From the NCBI GenBank assembly GCA_049889095.1, contig JBLJFK010000002.1: DNA of 64,000 nucleotides; one strand, 5' to 3'. The DNA is from Ewingella sp049889095 (GTDB lineage Bacteria; Pseudomonadota; Gammaproteobacteria; Enterobacterales; Enterobacteriaceae). The notes beneath the pieces are model-generated. The model was given only the letters and a program-made list of their open reading frames with translations, ran no database searches and was not told the origin of the DNA. Positions 27,057-35,215 of the stretch are shown here, in pieces. Both the position numbers and the translations under genes were made by a program. Every line of letters starts with the position of its first letter. Position 1 is the stretch's first letter.

Positions 27057-28577
27057 ATGGCAATGCGGTTTAACAAAACGGTGACCGCCCTTCTGATGGG
27101 CACCATGCTGGCGGGAGCAATAGCACCCGCTCTCGCGGATGACAGCACCTACTGGACGACGCCCATCGCGTCAACCAATCCGAACAAACCGTCGGTAGCC
27201 GATCAGTTGCCGGACATGGGCACCACGGCCGGGGGCATCCTGAGTATCGATCAGGAACTGCAAATGGGCGATTTTTATGTTCGCCAGATGCGTGCCAGTA
27301 CCCCGCTGATTAACGATCCCCTGCTCAATCAGTACATCAATGAACTGGGGATGCGTCTGGTTGCCAGCGCTTACTCGGTGCGTACCCCTTTCCACTTCTA
27401 TATCGTCAATAACGATGAGCTGAACGCCTTCGCCTTCTTCGGCGGCAACGTAGTGCTGCACTCAGCGCTGTTCCGCTACACCGACAACGAAAGCCAACTG
27501 GCTTCGGTGATGGCGCACGAAATCTCTCACGTTACCCAACGCCATCTGGCGCGTGCGATGGAAGATCAGCAAAAAAGCGCCCCGTTGACCTGGGTTGGCG
27601 CACTCGGCTCTATTCTGCTGGCAATGGCCAGCCCGCAAGCCGGGATGGCTGCGCTGACCGGAACCCTCGCAGGAACCCAGCAAAATATGATCAGCTTCAC
27701 TCAGGGTAATGAGCAGGAGGCTGATCGCATCGGTATTCAGGTATTGCAACGCGCCGGGTTTGACCCGCAGGCGATGCCCGCTTTCCTGCAAAAATTAGCC
27801 GACCTATCAAGCTACTCGAGCAAACCGCCGGAAATGCTGCTGACGCACCCCTTGCCTGACAGCCGCCTGGCAGATGTGCGTAATCGTGCCAATCAGATGT
27901 CACATCCGGCGGTACATTCGTCGCAAAGTTTTCTGTTAGCTAAAGTGCGCATTTTGGGGATGTACGGTTCAGAGTCCTATCCGCTGAGCGATGACTATTT
28001 GCACCAGTTGAGCAACGGCAACGTGCGCGAACAGCTGGCGGCCCGCTACGGCAAGGCGCTGCAGTTCTACAAAGCGAAGAAATACGATCAAGCACGCCCC
28101 ATTCTGGATGCGTTGCTGGCGCAGAATCCAGGCAACGACTGGTTCCTTGATTTATCTACCGACGTTGATATTGATCAAAAACATGCCCCGCAGGCCATTG
28201 CCCGGCTGGAAAAAGCCAACGCCGAGACCAGTAAAAACCCGGTGCTGTTACTGAATCTGGCCAATGCTTACGTGGAAGGCGGCCAGCCGGCTAATGCCAG
28301 CCGCATTCTCAACCGCTATACGTTCAGCTACCCTAATGATCCGAATGGCTGGGATTTACTTTCACAGGCTGCCGCAGCGCAGGGTTTACGCGCGCAGGAA
28401 CTGGCCGCCAGGGCAGAAAGTATGGCACTAGTAGGGCGTCTTGATCAGGCGATAGAATTATTAAGTAATGCCAGTGCGCTGCAAAAATTGGGCACTCTGG
28501 AACAGGCCCGCTACGATGCCCGCATTGACCAATTGCGCCAGTTGCAAAGGCGTTTTCGTCAATATCAGAAGGGCTAA
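27057..28577 (+). CDS. bepA: Beta-barrel assembly-enhancing protease BepA
   Basis: A 506-residue periplasmic M48 metalloprotease with a TPR domain. It helps LptD and other barrels fold and degrades stalled forms. The signal peptide ends near residue 27 (AIAPALA-DD). The zinc site is HEISHVTQRH near residue 156, with the third ligand in EQEADRIG near 221. The C-terminal third holds TPR-like repeats (ARPILDALLAQNPGND, PVLLLNLANAYVEGGQPANA). It is slightly longer than E. coli BepA (487). The yfgD gene follows 28 bases later. Confidence 0.95.
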   Translation: MAMRFNKTVTALLMGTMLAGAIAPALADDSTYWTTPIASTNPNKPSVADQLPDMGTTAGGILSIDQELQMGDFYVRQMRASTPLINDPLLNQYINELGMRLVASAYSVRTPFHFYIVNNDELNAFAFFGGNVVLHSALFRYTDNESQLASVMAHEISHVTQRHLARAMEDQQKSAPLTWVGALGSILLAMASPQAGMAALTGTLAGTQQNMISFTQGNEQEADRIGIQVLQRAGFDPQAMPAFLQKLADLSSYSSKPPEMLLTHPLPDSRLADVRNRANQMSHPAVHSSQSFLLAKVRILGMYGSESYPLSDDYLHQLSNGNVREQLAARYGKALQFYKAKKYDQARPILDALLAQNPGNDWFLDLSTDVDIDQKHAPQAIARLEKANAETSKNPVLLLNLANAYVEGGQPANASRILNRYTFSYPNDPNGWDLLSQAAAAQGLRAQELAARAESMALVGRLDQAIELLSNASALQKLGTLEQARYDARIDQLRQLQRRFRQYQKG

Positions 28578-28605
28578 GTTCTGCATGAATTATGAGGTTA
28601 TGAAC

Positions 28606-28965
28606 ATGCCACATCATGATGTTGCGATTTATCACAACCCACGCTGTAGTAAGAGTCGTGAAACGCTGAAATTACTCGAAGAGAAAGGCCTGGATCCGGA
28701 CGTGATTTTGTATCTGGAAACCCCGCCGTCAACCGATACGCTGAAAGCGCTGATCGGTAAGCTGGGATTCAGCTCTGCACGCGAACTTATGCGTAAAGGC
28801 GAGGAGATTTACAAAGAATTGAATCTGGCGGATCCGGCAATCGACGAGCAGCAACTGATCCAGGCGCTGGCCGACCATCCCCGGCTGATCGAACGCCCTA
28901 TCGTGCTGGCAAACGGCAAGGCACGGATCGGACGTCCGCGGGAGCAAGTGCTGGAGATCGTATAA
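28606..28965 (+). CDS. yfgD: Arsenate reductase family protein YfgD
   Basis: A 119-residue ArsC-type thiol reductase, the same length as E. coli YfgD. The catalytic cysteine is in YHNPRCSKSRETL. The arginines that bind oxyanions are in LIERPIVL and ARIGRPRE. Classical ArsC reduces arsenate with glutaredoxin; whether this copy does so is unproved and no ars operon is nearby. The ATG at 28606 has GAGG eight bases upstream. In-frame ATGs at 28585 and 28600 are less well placed. Confidence 0.9.
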   Translation: MPHHDVAIYHNPRCSKSRETLKLLEEKGLDPDVILYLETPPSTDTLKALIGKLGFSSARELMRKGEEIYKELNLADPAIDEQQLIQALADHPRLIERPIVLANGKARIGRPREQVLEIV

Positions 28966-28983
28966 TCCAGTTAAAGCCTGTTT

Positions 28984-29685
28984 CTACAGGCTGAGAATAT
29001 CTTTCACAAAAGGAATAGTGAGTTTGCGCTGGGCGGTGATAGACGCCCGGTCAAGCTGATCCAGCGTGGTAAATAACGTGCGCATCTCGCGATCCAAGCG
29101 CTTCAACAGGAAACGCCCGACGTCTTCTGGCAGTTCAAAGCCCCGCAGTTTAGAACGCAGTTGCAATGCCTGAAGTTTCTCTTCATCGGACAACGGTTGA
29201 AGCCTATAGATTTGCCCCCAATCCAGCCGCGAGGCTAAATCCGGCAGGCGGAGATTAAGCTGGCGCGGCGGACGGTCGCCGGTAATAAACAGCCGTGTGC
29301 GGCCCGTTTCCAGAATACGATTGTACAGGTGAAACACCGCGGCTTCCCACTCATCATCCCCGGCAATGCCTTCGATATTATCGATACACACCAACGCCAG
29401 ATGTTCCATGCCGTCCAGCACTTCCGGCACGAAGTAGGCACGTTTATCAAGCGGCACATAGCCTACTGCTTCACCGCGCTGAGAGAGCTCAGCACAGGCC
29501 GCGTGCAGCAAATGGCTGCGGCCGCCGCCTTCGCGTGACCAGAAGTAGATGTAGGTGCCATGCTCCTGTTGCAGCGCCGTCTGAATGGCAGAGAGCAGAG
29601 AGGGGTTCTCGCCCGAATAAAAACTGGCAAAAGTTTCATCATCGGGAAGATAAAGTGGCAGGGAAAGCTGTGCCGGCGTATTCAG
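28984..29685 (-). CDS. hda: DnaA inactivator Hda, probable CTG start
   Basis: A 233-residue AAA+ protein. With the sliding clamp it stimulates ATP hydrolysis on DnaA (RIDA) and so limits re-initiation. The N-terminal clamp-binding motif is QLSLPLYLP. The P-loop region is REGGGRSHLLHAAC, Walker B is LVCIDNIEGI, and the arginine finger region is LPDLASRLDWG. E. coli hda starts at CTG, and the same codon is found here at 29685, just before the AATACGCC codons, with GAGG close upstream. TTG at 29700 and GTG at 29691 are other options. The exact start is thus inferred from homology. Confidence 0.93.
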   Translation of the reverse strand: MNTPAQLSLPLYLPDDETFASFYSGENPSLLSAIQTALQQEHGTYIYFWSREGGGRSHLLHAACAELSQRGEAVGYVPLDKRAYFVPEVLDGMEHLALVCIDNIEGIAGDDEWEAAVFHLYNRILETGRTRLFITGDRPPRQLNLRLPDLASRLDWGQIYRLQPLSDEEKLQALQLRSKLRGFELPEDVGRFLLKRLDREMRTLFTTLDQLDRASITAQRKLTIPFVKDILSL

Positions 29686-29759
29686 AAGCACCTCAACCAA
29701 TACGGTCTGAAGACCGCGAATGTTGTCATCAACAAAAAGTTGTTATCTCAGCTGTTAAC

Positions 29760-29886
29760 TATACCCAAAATCATTCGATTTGCAGCTAGGCGGCAATTGA
29801 ATGAATCCTGGTGAGCTTACTCAAGTAAGTGATTCAGGTGAGTGAAAGCAGCCAAAAACCCTGCAATTTGAAGGATGCAGGGTATA
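29760..29886. repeat. Palindromic intergenic repeat, copy A
   Basis: A 127-base element bounded by TATACCC at the left and GGGTATA at the right. Sub-terminal arms (TTCGATTTGCAG and CTGCAATTTGAAGGATG) and an internal palindrome (CTTACTCAAGTAAG) are clear. Copy B at 31347 has the same plan. It lies between uraA and hda. The form recalls dispersed repeats of Yersinia and Serratia genomes. Confidence 0.8.
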
Positions 29887-29972
29887 AACGAATATGTACG
29901 GGCAGAATTCTAACATAGGATCCTGCCGGAGTTGAACTGTACGCGCCCAACCACTTGCTAACAGGTCGAATC

Positions 29973-29998
29973 CGCCGGGGAAATAATCTTCTCCGGCG
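29973..29998 (-). terminator. Hairpin downstream of uraA
   Basis: GCCGGGG and CTCCGGC can pair around an AT-rich loop just after the uraA stop. No T run follows on the minus strand, so its role as a terminator is doubtful. Confidence 0.35.
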
Positions 29999-30016
29999 AT
30001 CTTTCCGCACCGGGGT

Positions 30017-31309
30017 TCACGCCGGTGGATTTTCCCGCTCATCTTCGATATCAATGATCTCTTCTTCGCCGCGCACCATTTCAATTACCTTAAACAGCAG
30101 GCTGAGGAAAATGCCGACGATGGTCGCCAATGCCATGCCTTTCAGCTCAGCCGCACCAATGTGAATTTTTGCGCCGCTGACGCCGATGATAAGGATCACT
30201 GCAGTCAGGATCAGGTTTTTCGCTTTGTTGTAATCCACTTTAGATTCGATCAACACGCGGATACCTGATGCAGCAATCACGCCGTAAAGCAGCAGGGAAA
30301 CACCGCCCATTACCGGCACTGGCACAGCCTGGATCGCGGCCGCCAGCTTACCGATGCATGAAAGCATGATGGCCAGAATCGCCGCCCCGCCGATCACCCA
30401 GGTGCTGTAAACCTTGGTTATCGCCATCACACCAATGTTCTCGCCATAAGTGGTGTTCGGCGTTGATCCGAAGAAACCAGATAACACCGTGGACAGCCCG
30501 TTTGCCAGCATGGAGCGGTGTAGGCCTGGATCACGCAGCAGGTCTTTTTTCACGATGTTTGCTGTCACCACCAGGTGCCCGACATGCTCAGCGATCACCA
30601 CCAGCGCCGCAGGCAGAATAGTCAGGATCGCCACCCATTCGAAACGCGGGGTATAGAATGTCGGTAAGGCAAACCAGTGTGCTTTGGCGATAGTTGAAGT
30701 CTCTACCACCCCCATGAAGAACGACAATACATAGCCAACCAGTACGCCGATCAGGATTGGGATGATCGCTAAAAAACCTCGAAACAGCACGGAACCCAGC
30801 ACGGTCACACCCAAGGTCACCATCGAAATGATGATAGTGGTGGAATCTATCGCTACGCCATCAGCTGGCAATAAGCCGGCCATATTAGCCGCCACGCCCG
30901 CCAGTTCCAGCCCGATGACGGCCACGATCGCTCCCATCGCCGCCGGAGGGAATACCACGTTGATCCAGCCAATCCCGGCTTTTTTAACAATCAGCGCCAC
31001 CAGACAAAACAGCAGCCCGCAGACGATAAATCCGCCAAGCGCGGCTTCATAACCCATCGGTAACAGCAAGAGAACCGGTGAAATAAAAGCGAAGCTTGAT
31101 CCAAGATAGGCCGGGATTTTACCTTTACAGATGTAGAGGTATAACAAGGTCCCGATGCCGTTGAACAACAGTACCGTCGCCGGATTGATTTTGAACATTA
31201 TCGGCACCAGTACGGTCGCACCGAACATGGCAAACAGGTGCTGTAAGCTCAGGGGGATAGTCTGCAAGATCGGCAGACGTTCGCTTACCCCGATAACACG
31301 ACGGGTCAT
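30017..31309 (-). CDS. uraA: Uracil permease UraA
   Basis: A 430-residue NCS2-family uracil:proton symporter with 14 membrane segments. Characteristic stretches are GSSFAFISPVLLLLPMGYEAALGG, the helix-8 region ILPAALVVIAEHVGHL (uracil-binding Glu) and SGFFGSTPNTTYGENIGVMAITK in the helix-10 region. The C-terminus is acidic. The ATG at 31309 has an AGAGGAA site; 59 more codons upstream run through the intergenic repeat and are rejected. It follows upp, as in E. coli, but a terminator and a repeat separate them. Confidence 0.95.
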   Translation of the reverse strand: MTRRVIGVSERLPILQTIPLSLQHLFAMFGATVLVPIMFKINPATVLLFNGIGTLLYLYICKGKIPAYLGSSFAFISPVLLLLPMGYEAALGGFIVCGLLFCLVALIVKKAGIGWINVVFPPAAMGAIVAVIGLELAGVAANMAGLLPADGVAIDSTTIIISMVTLGVTVLGSVLFRGFLAIIPILIGVLVGYVLSFFMGVVETSTIAKAHWFALPTFYTPRFEWVAILTILPAALVVIAEHVGHLVVTANIVKKDLLRDPGLHRSMLANGLSTVLSGFFGSTPNTTYGENIGVMAITKVYSTWVIGGAAILAIMLSCIGKLAAAIQAVPVPVMGGVSLLLYGVIAASGIRVLIESKVDYNKAKNLILTAVILIIGVSGAKIHIGAAELKGMALATIVGIFLSLLFKVIEMVRGEEEIIDIEDERENPPA

Positions 31310-31346
31310 GGGTTGTTCCTCTATGAAGTTATGAAATCGAAATTTG

Positions 31347-31469
31347 TACTCTACATAATTCAAGTCGCAGGAAGGCGGCAAGCCCATGAGTCCCCGGGAG
31401 CATAGATAACTATGTGACCGGGGTGAATGGCCGCAGCCAACGCATCTGTGGCTTGAAGTATGACGAGTA
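31347..31469. repeat. Palindromic intergenic repeat, copy B
   Basis: A 123-base element with ends TACTC and GAGTA. It keeps the TTCAAGTCGCAGGAAGGCGGC left arm and a GGCTTGAAGTATGACG right arm. Its inner palindrome is CATAGATAACTATG. It lies in the upp-uraA gap and shares its layout with copy A at 29760. Confidence 0.82.
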
Positions 31470-31494
31470 AAAAAAAGCCGACTCATTAGTCGGC
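31469..31494 (-). terminator. Terminator or attenuator between upp and uraA
   Basis: On the minus strand GCCGACT-AATG-AGTCGGC is followed by at least eight T. It sits right after the upp stop and may lower uraA expression. Confidence 0.85.
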
Positions 31495-31501
31495 TGATTG
31501 C

Positions 31502-32128
31502 TTACTTAGTACCAAATATCTTATCGCCCGCATCCCCGAGCCCCGGGATGATGTAACCATGCTCGTTGAGACCCTGGTCGATTGAGGCGGTGTACAGCTC
31601 AACGTCAGGATGGGCCTTCTCCAGCGCAGCAATACCTTCTGGTGCAGCAACCAGTACCAGCACCTTAATGCTCTGGCAGCCGGCTTTTTTCAGCAAATCG
31701 ATAGTGGCAATCATTGAACCACCGGTTGCCAGCATGGGGTCAACCACCAACGCCAGACGTTCTTCAATATTGGAAACCAGCTTCTGGAAATATGGCACAG
31801 GCTTCAGGGTTTCTTCATCGCGATAGATCCCGACCACGCTGATACGCGCGCTTGGCACGTTTTCCAACACGCCTTCCATCATGCCGAGACCCGCACGTAG
31901 AATAGGCACGACGGTAATTTTCTTGCCCTTAATCTGATCGATTTCAACCGGGCCGCACCAGCCTTCGATGGTGACTTTTTCGGTTTCTAAATCAGCGGTC
32001 GCTTCATACGTTAGTAAACTTCCCACCTCAGAAGCCAGTTCGCGAAAACGTTTCGTGCTGATGTCATTTTCACGCATCAGGCCCAGCTTGTGTTTCACCA
32101 GCGGGTGTTTCACCTCGACGATCTTCAT
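31502..32128 (-). CDS. upp: Uracil phosphoribosyltransferase Upp
   Basis: A 208-residue pyrimidine salvage enzyme that makes UMP from uracil and PRPP. The PRPP loop is LALVVDPMLATGGSMIATID and the uracil-binding C-terminus is YIIPGLGDAGDKIFGTK. Length equals E. coli Upp. The ATG at 32128 has a TAGGAGAA site. It heads the upp-uraA pair and is divergent from purM. Confidence 0.97.
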   Translation of the reverse strand: MKIVEVKHPLVKHKLGLMRENDISTKRFRELASEVGSLLTYEATADLETEKVTIEGWCGPVEIDQIKGKKITVVPILRAGLGMMEGVLENVPSARISVVGIYRDEETLKPVPYFQKLVSNIEERLALVVDPMLATGGSMIATIDLLKKAGCQSIKVLVLVAAPEGIAALEKAHPDVELYTASIDQGLNEHGYIIPGLGDAGDKIFGTK

Positions 32129-32282
32129 TTTTAATTCTCCTAAGGTGGTTGAGCTGCAAAAAAAAATCGCGAGATTATAACGCCTTTTATTTTGAACGCC
32201 ACAGCCATTAGCTTGATCGACATCAATAGAATCCTGATAAACAGTATAGACAGGAGATTCATCCTCACACCGCATATGCCCC

Positions 32283-32298
32283 TCGCAAACGTTTGCCT
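32283..32298. promoter_or_regulatory. PurR operator (PUR box) upstream of purM
   Basis: CGCAAACGTTTGC at 32284-32296 is a perfect palindrome and matches the core of the PurR consensus ACGCAAACGTTTGCGT. It lies 66 bases before the purM start in the upp-purM gap, so purMN should be repressed by PurR with hypoxanthine or guanine. The site might also affect divergent upp. Confidence 0.88.
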
Positions 32299-32361
32299 GG
32301 GCTGTTAGAATTGCGGCGCTTCATTTCAACCACTAACCCAAACCGCCATGGGGACTCCGCA

Positions 32362-33399
32362 GTGACCGATAAAACCTCTCTCAGCTATAAAGACGCAGGC
32401 GTGGATATCGATGCCGGTAACGCATTGGTAGACCGTATCAAAGGTGTAGTAAAACAGACTCGTCGTCCTGAAGTCATGGGCGGGTTGGGTGGTTTTGGTG
32501 CCCTGTGCGCGCTACCGCAAAAATATCGTGAACCTGTACTGGTTTCAGGGACCGACGGCGTTGGCACCAAGCTGCGTCTGGCTATGGACCTGAAACGTCA
32601 CGACACTATCGGCATTGACCTGGTCGCCATGTGCGTCAATGACCTGATTGTCCAGGGTGCTGAACCCCTGTTCTTCCTTGATTATTACGCTACCGGCAAA
32701 CTGGACGTTGATATTGCTGCCAGCGTGATCACCGGTATCGCCGAAGGCTGTAAGCAGTCTGGCTGTGCGCTGGTCGGTGGTGAAACCGCTGAAATGCCGG
32801 GCATGTATCACGGTGAAGATTACGACGTGGCCGGTTTTTGCGTCGGCGTAGTGGAAAAATCAGAAATTATCGACGGCAGCAAAGTCGCTGACGGCGACGT
32901 CGTGATCGCTCTGGCTGCCAGCGGCCCGCACTCTAACGGTTACTCTCTGGTACGCAAAATTCTGGAAGTCAGCAACACCAATCCGGAAACAACCGATCTG
33001 GCGGGTAAATCCCTGGCCGATCACCTGCTGGCTCCGACCAAAATCTACGTAAAATCGATCCTGAAATTGATCGAAAACGTCGAAGTCCACGGCATCGTTC
33101 ACCTGACCGGTGGCGGCTTCTGGGAAAATATTCCACGCGTCCTGCCGGAAAATACTCAGGTCATCATTGATGAAGCCAGCTGGCAGTGGCCAGACGTCTT
33201 TACCTGGCTGCAAACTGCCGGTAACGTCACCCGCCATGAGATGTACCGTACCTTCAACTGTGGCGTTGGTATGCTGGTCGCCCTGCCTGCTGAACTGGCA
33301 GACGAGGCGATTGCCCTGTTGAATGATAATGGTGAGAAAGCGTGGAAAATCGGCAGTATTAAAGGGTCTGACTCCGCAGAACGCGTTATCATTAAGTAA
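32362..33399 (+). CDS. purM: AIR synthetase PurM
   Basis: A 345-residue enzyme, the same length as in E. coli, that closes FGAM to AIR with ATP. It has the DAGVDIDAGNALV start, the Gly-rich VMGGLGGFGALCALP and LVSGTDGVGTKLRLA, and the AVGGETAEMPGMY-type motif (LVGGETAEMPGMY here). The start is GTG at 32362 with GGGGA upstream, giving MTDKTSLSYKDAG; an upstream ATG frame crosses the PUR box and is rejected. It is followed by purN 24 bases later. Confidence 0.97.
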   Translation: MTDKTSLSYKDAGVDIDAGNALVDRIKGVVKQTRRPEVMGGLGGFGALCALPQKYREPVLVSGTDGVGTKLRLAMDLKRHDTIGIDLVAMCVNDLIVQGAEPLFFLDYYATGKLDVDIAASVITGIAEGCKQSGCALVGGETAEMPGMYHGEDYDVAGFCVGVVEKSEIIDGSKVADGDVVIALAASGPHSNGYSLVRKILEVSNTNPETTDLAGKSLADHLLAPTKIYVKSILKLIENVEVHGIVHLTGGGFWENIPRVLPENTQVIIDEASWQWPDVFTWLQTAGNVTRHEMYRTFNCGVGMLVALPAELADEAIALLNDNGEKAWKIGSIKGSDSAERVIIK

Positions 33400-33423
33400 C
33401 TTTGGCTAAAGATGGGTGTTGAG

Positions 33424-34062
33424 ATGAAAAGGATTGTGGTTTTGGTGTCCGGCGAAGGGAGTAATCTCCAGGCGCTGATTGATGCCTGCCAACAGGGACG
33501 AGTCTACGCGAAACTCAGCGCCGTCTTCAGTAATAAAGCGTCCGCGTTCGGGCTGGAACGGGCACAGTCTGCTGGCATTCCTGCTCATGCGCTGGACGTG
33601 AAATCTTATGCTGACCGTGCGGCGTTTGACGCCGCATTGGCCGACGCCATCGATGCTTACAACCCCGATCTGGTGGTTCTTGCCGGTTACATGCGGGTTC
33701 TGGATGCCAACTTTGTCCAGCGCTTCGCTGGCCGGATGCTAAATATCCACCCTTCCCTGCTGCCAAAATATCCCGGCTTACACACTCACCGTCAGGCGAT
33801 TGAGAACCAGGATGAAGCGCATGGCACCTCAGTTCACTTTGTCACTGAACAGCTGGATGGCGGACCGGTTATTTTGCAGGCCCGAGTGCCGGTATTTAGC
33901 GATGACACCGAGCAGGACCTGATAGAACGCGTGCAAACGCAGGAACATAGCATCTATCCGCTGGTGATCAGCTGGTTTGTTGATGGCCGGTTACAGCTCA
34001 AGCAGGGCCAGGCCTTTCTCGACGGTAACCTTTTGCCAGAACAGGGTTACGCAGCAGATTAA
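33424..34062 (+). CDS. purN: GAR transformylase PurN
   Basis: A 212-residue enzyme that formylates GAR using 10-formyl-tetrahydrofolate. The catalytic Asn and His are in LNIHPSLLPKYPGLHTH and the catalytic Asp in EQLDGGPVILQA. The start VVLVSGEGSNLQALIDA is typical. The ATG at 33424 gives the exact E. coli length; an ATG four codons earlier (33412) is possible and neither has a strong ribosome-binding site. It forms the purMN operon. Confidence 0.96.
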   Translation: MKRIVVLVSGEGSNLQALIDACQQGRVYAKLSAVFSNKASAFGLERAQSAGIPAHALDVKSYADRAAFDAALADAIDAYNPDLVVLAGYMRVLDANFVQRFAGRMLNIHPSLLPKYPGLHTHRQAIENQDEAHGTSVHFVTEQLDGGPVILQARVPVFSDDTEQDLIERVQTQEHSIYPLVISWFVDGRLQLKQGQAFLDGNLLPEQGYAAD

Positions 34063-34088
34063 ACTATTGAAATCGATTATTTCTCTAT

Positions 34089-34112
34089 AAACCGGCCACG
34101 TGCCGGTTTTTT
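34089..34112 (+). terminator. Rho-independent terminator after purN
   Basis: AAACCGGC pairs with GCCGGTTT around CACGT, then a T run, about 27 bases past the purN stop. Confidence 0.85.
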
Positions 34113-34281
34113 ATTTTATCTTATTTGGCACTTGTTTACAGTTCAGCCGATATAATTGCTTTTCGGCGCACGTTTAAACGTCGTTTGTGTGCCGACCTTC
34201 ACCTAAAACACGGCTGTTTTAGATTTCATTTTCACGAAGGTTACCTCAGGTAAAACGGCTATATTCTTTGAGGAACACCCC

Positions 34282-34857
34282 ATGCTTAGCAATAACAGCG
34301 TCAGATTACGTCCACTGGAAAAGGACGACCTGTCGTTTGTTCATCGTCTTGATAATAACGCCAGTGTCATGCGTTATTGGTTTGAAGAGCCTTATGAGGC
34401 ATTTGTCGAACTGACCGATCTTTATCACAAGCATATCCATGACCAAAGCGAACGCCGCTTTATCATTGAATTCCAGGGCGGGCCAGTCGGCTTAGTCGAA
34501 CTGGTGGAAATTAACCATATTCACCGACGTGCGGAATTCCAAATCATCATTGACCCACAACATCAGGGCAAAGGATTTGCTGGTGACGCGGTGCGTCTGG
34601 CGATGGATTATGCCTTCTCGGTCCTCAATCTCTACAAGCTGTATTTAATCGTCGATAAAGAAAATAAAAAGGCGATTCATATTTACAGCAAATTAGGGTT
34701 TGAACTCGAAGGTGAACTGAAGCAGGAATTTTTCGTTAACGGGGAGTATCGTAACGCTATCCGTATGTGTATTTTCCAGCCACAATTTTTGGCCATGTAC
34801 AAAACGAAACATTCAGAAGCCAAACGCGTTGATCCCATTGGCGCTGGCGTGGTTTAG
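34282..34857 (+). CDS. speG: Spermidine N1-acetyltransferase SpeG
   Basis: A 191-residue GNAT enzyme that acetylates spermidine and spermine and so prevents toxicity at low temperature or in stationary phase. The acetyl-CoA loop is IDPQHQGKGFAGDAVRLAMD. The N-terminal RLRPLEKDDLSFVHRLDNN and the YWFEEPYEAFVEL polyamine site region are like E. coli SpeG. In E. coli speG lies elsewhere on the map; here it sits between purN and ppk. It has its own promoter gap and an AGGAACACC site. Confidence 0.93.
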   Translation: MLSNNSVRLRPLEKDDLSFVHRLDNNASVMRYWFEEPYEAFVELTDLYHKHIHDQSERRFIIEFQGGPVGLVELVEINHIHRRAEFQIIIDPQHQGKGFAGDAVRLAMDYAFSVLNLYKLYLIVDKENKKAIHIYSKLGFELEGELKQEFFVNGEYRNAIRMCIFQPQFLAMYKTKHSEAKRVDPIGAGVV

Positions 34858-35215
34858 TTTCAGTGACTCATTTAATTTCAGGGAGTTAACCCTATAACCA
34901 ACAGTACCGGCGAACCTTTTTTTATTCCAGGTAACAAGGGATATCTTGTTCACCGGTAAGACTTTTCTTCCTTTTCTTTCTCCCTTTTTGAGCCCTTATC
35001 GACCTATCAGGTTAAACCTCTGCTTTATGTTGGACATTCCTGTCAATCTTTCGCAATATTGTTCATAGACACTAGGCCCCTCTCTCTTCGGATTTTCATC
35101 AGAGATATGTCGAGCACCTTCGGGTGTGAGCTGGAAATGACGAGAGTTTTCCCTGCAGTTGTAGCGATAACGCTGAATGTTGGGCCAGGTTTCAAGTTTA
35201 CTGAATGGGGTTTAA
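34858..35215. other. Intergenic region upstream of ppk
   Basis: About 360 bases with no supported gene. It should hold the ppk-ppx promoter. A CTGTCAATCTTTCGC stretch at 35040 looks like half a Pho box, but a second half-site was not found. A small hairpin (CACC-TTCG-GGTG) lies near 35111-35125. Confidence 0.4.

Noticed and set aside
28974..28992. Hairpin between yfgD and hda as a terminator
   Set aside because: AGCCTG/CAGGCT can pair but it overlaps the hda stop and has no T run on either side.
35036..35065. Pho box upstream of ppk
   Set aside because: Only one CTGTCA half-site is present; the second repeat 11 bases away is missing.
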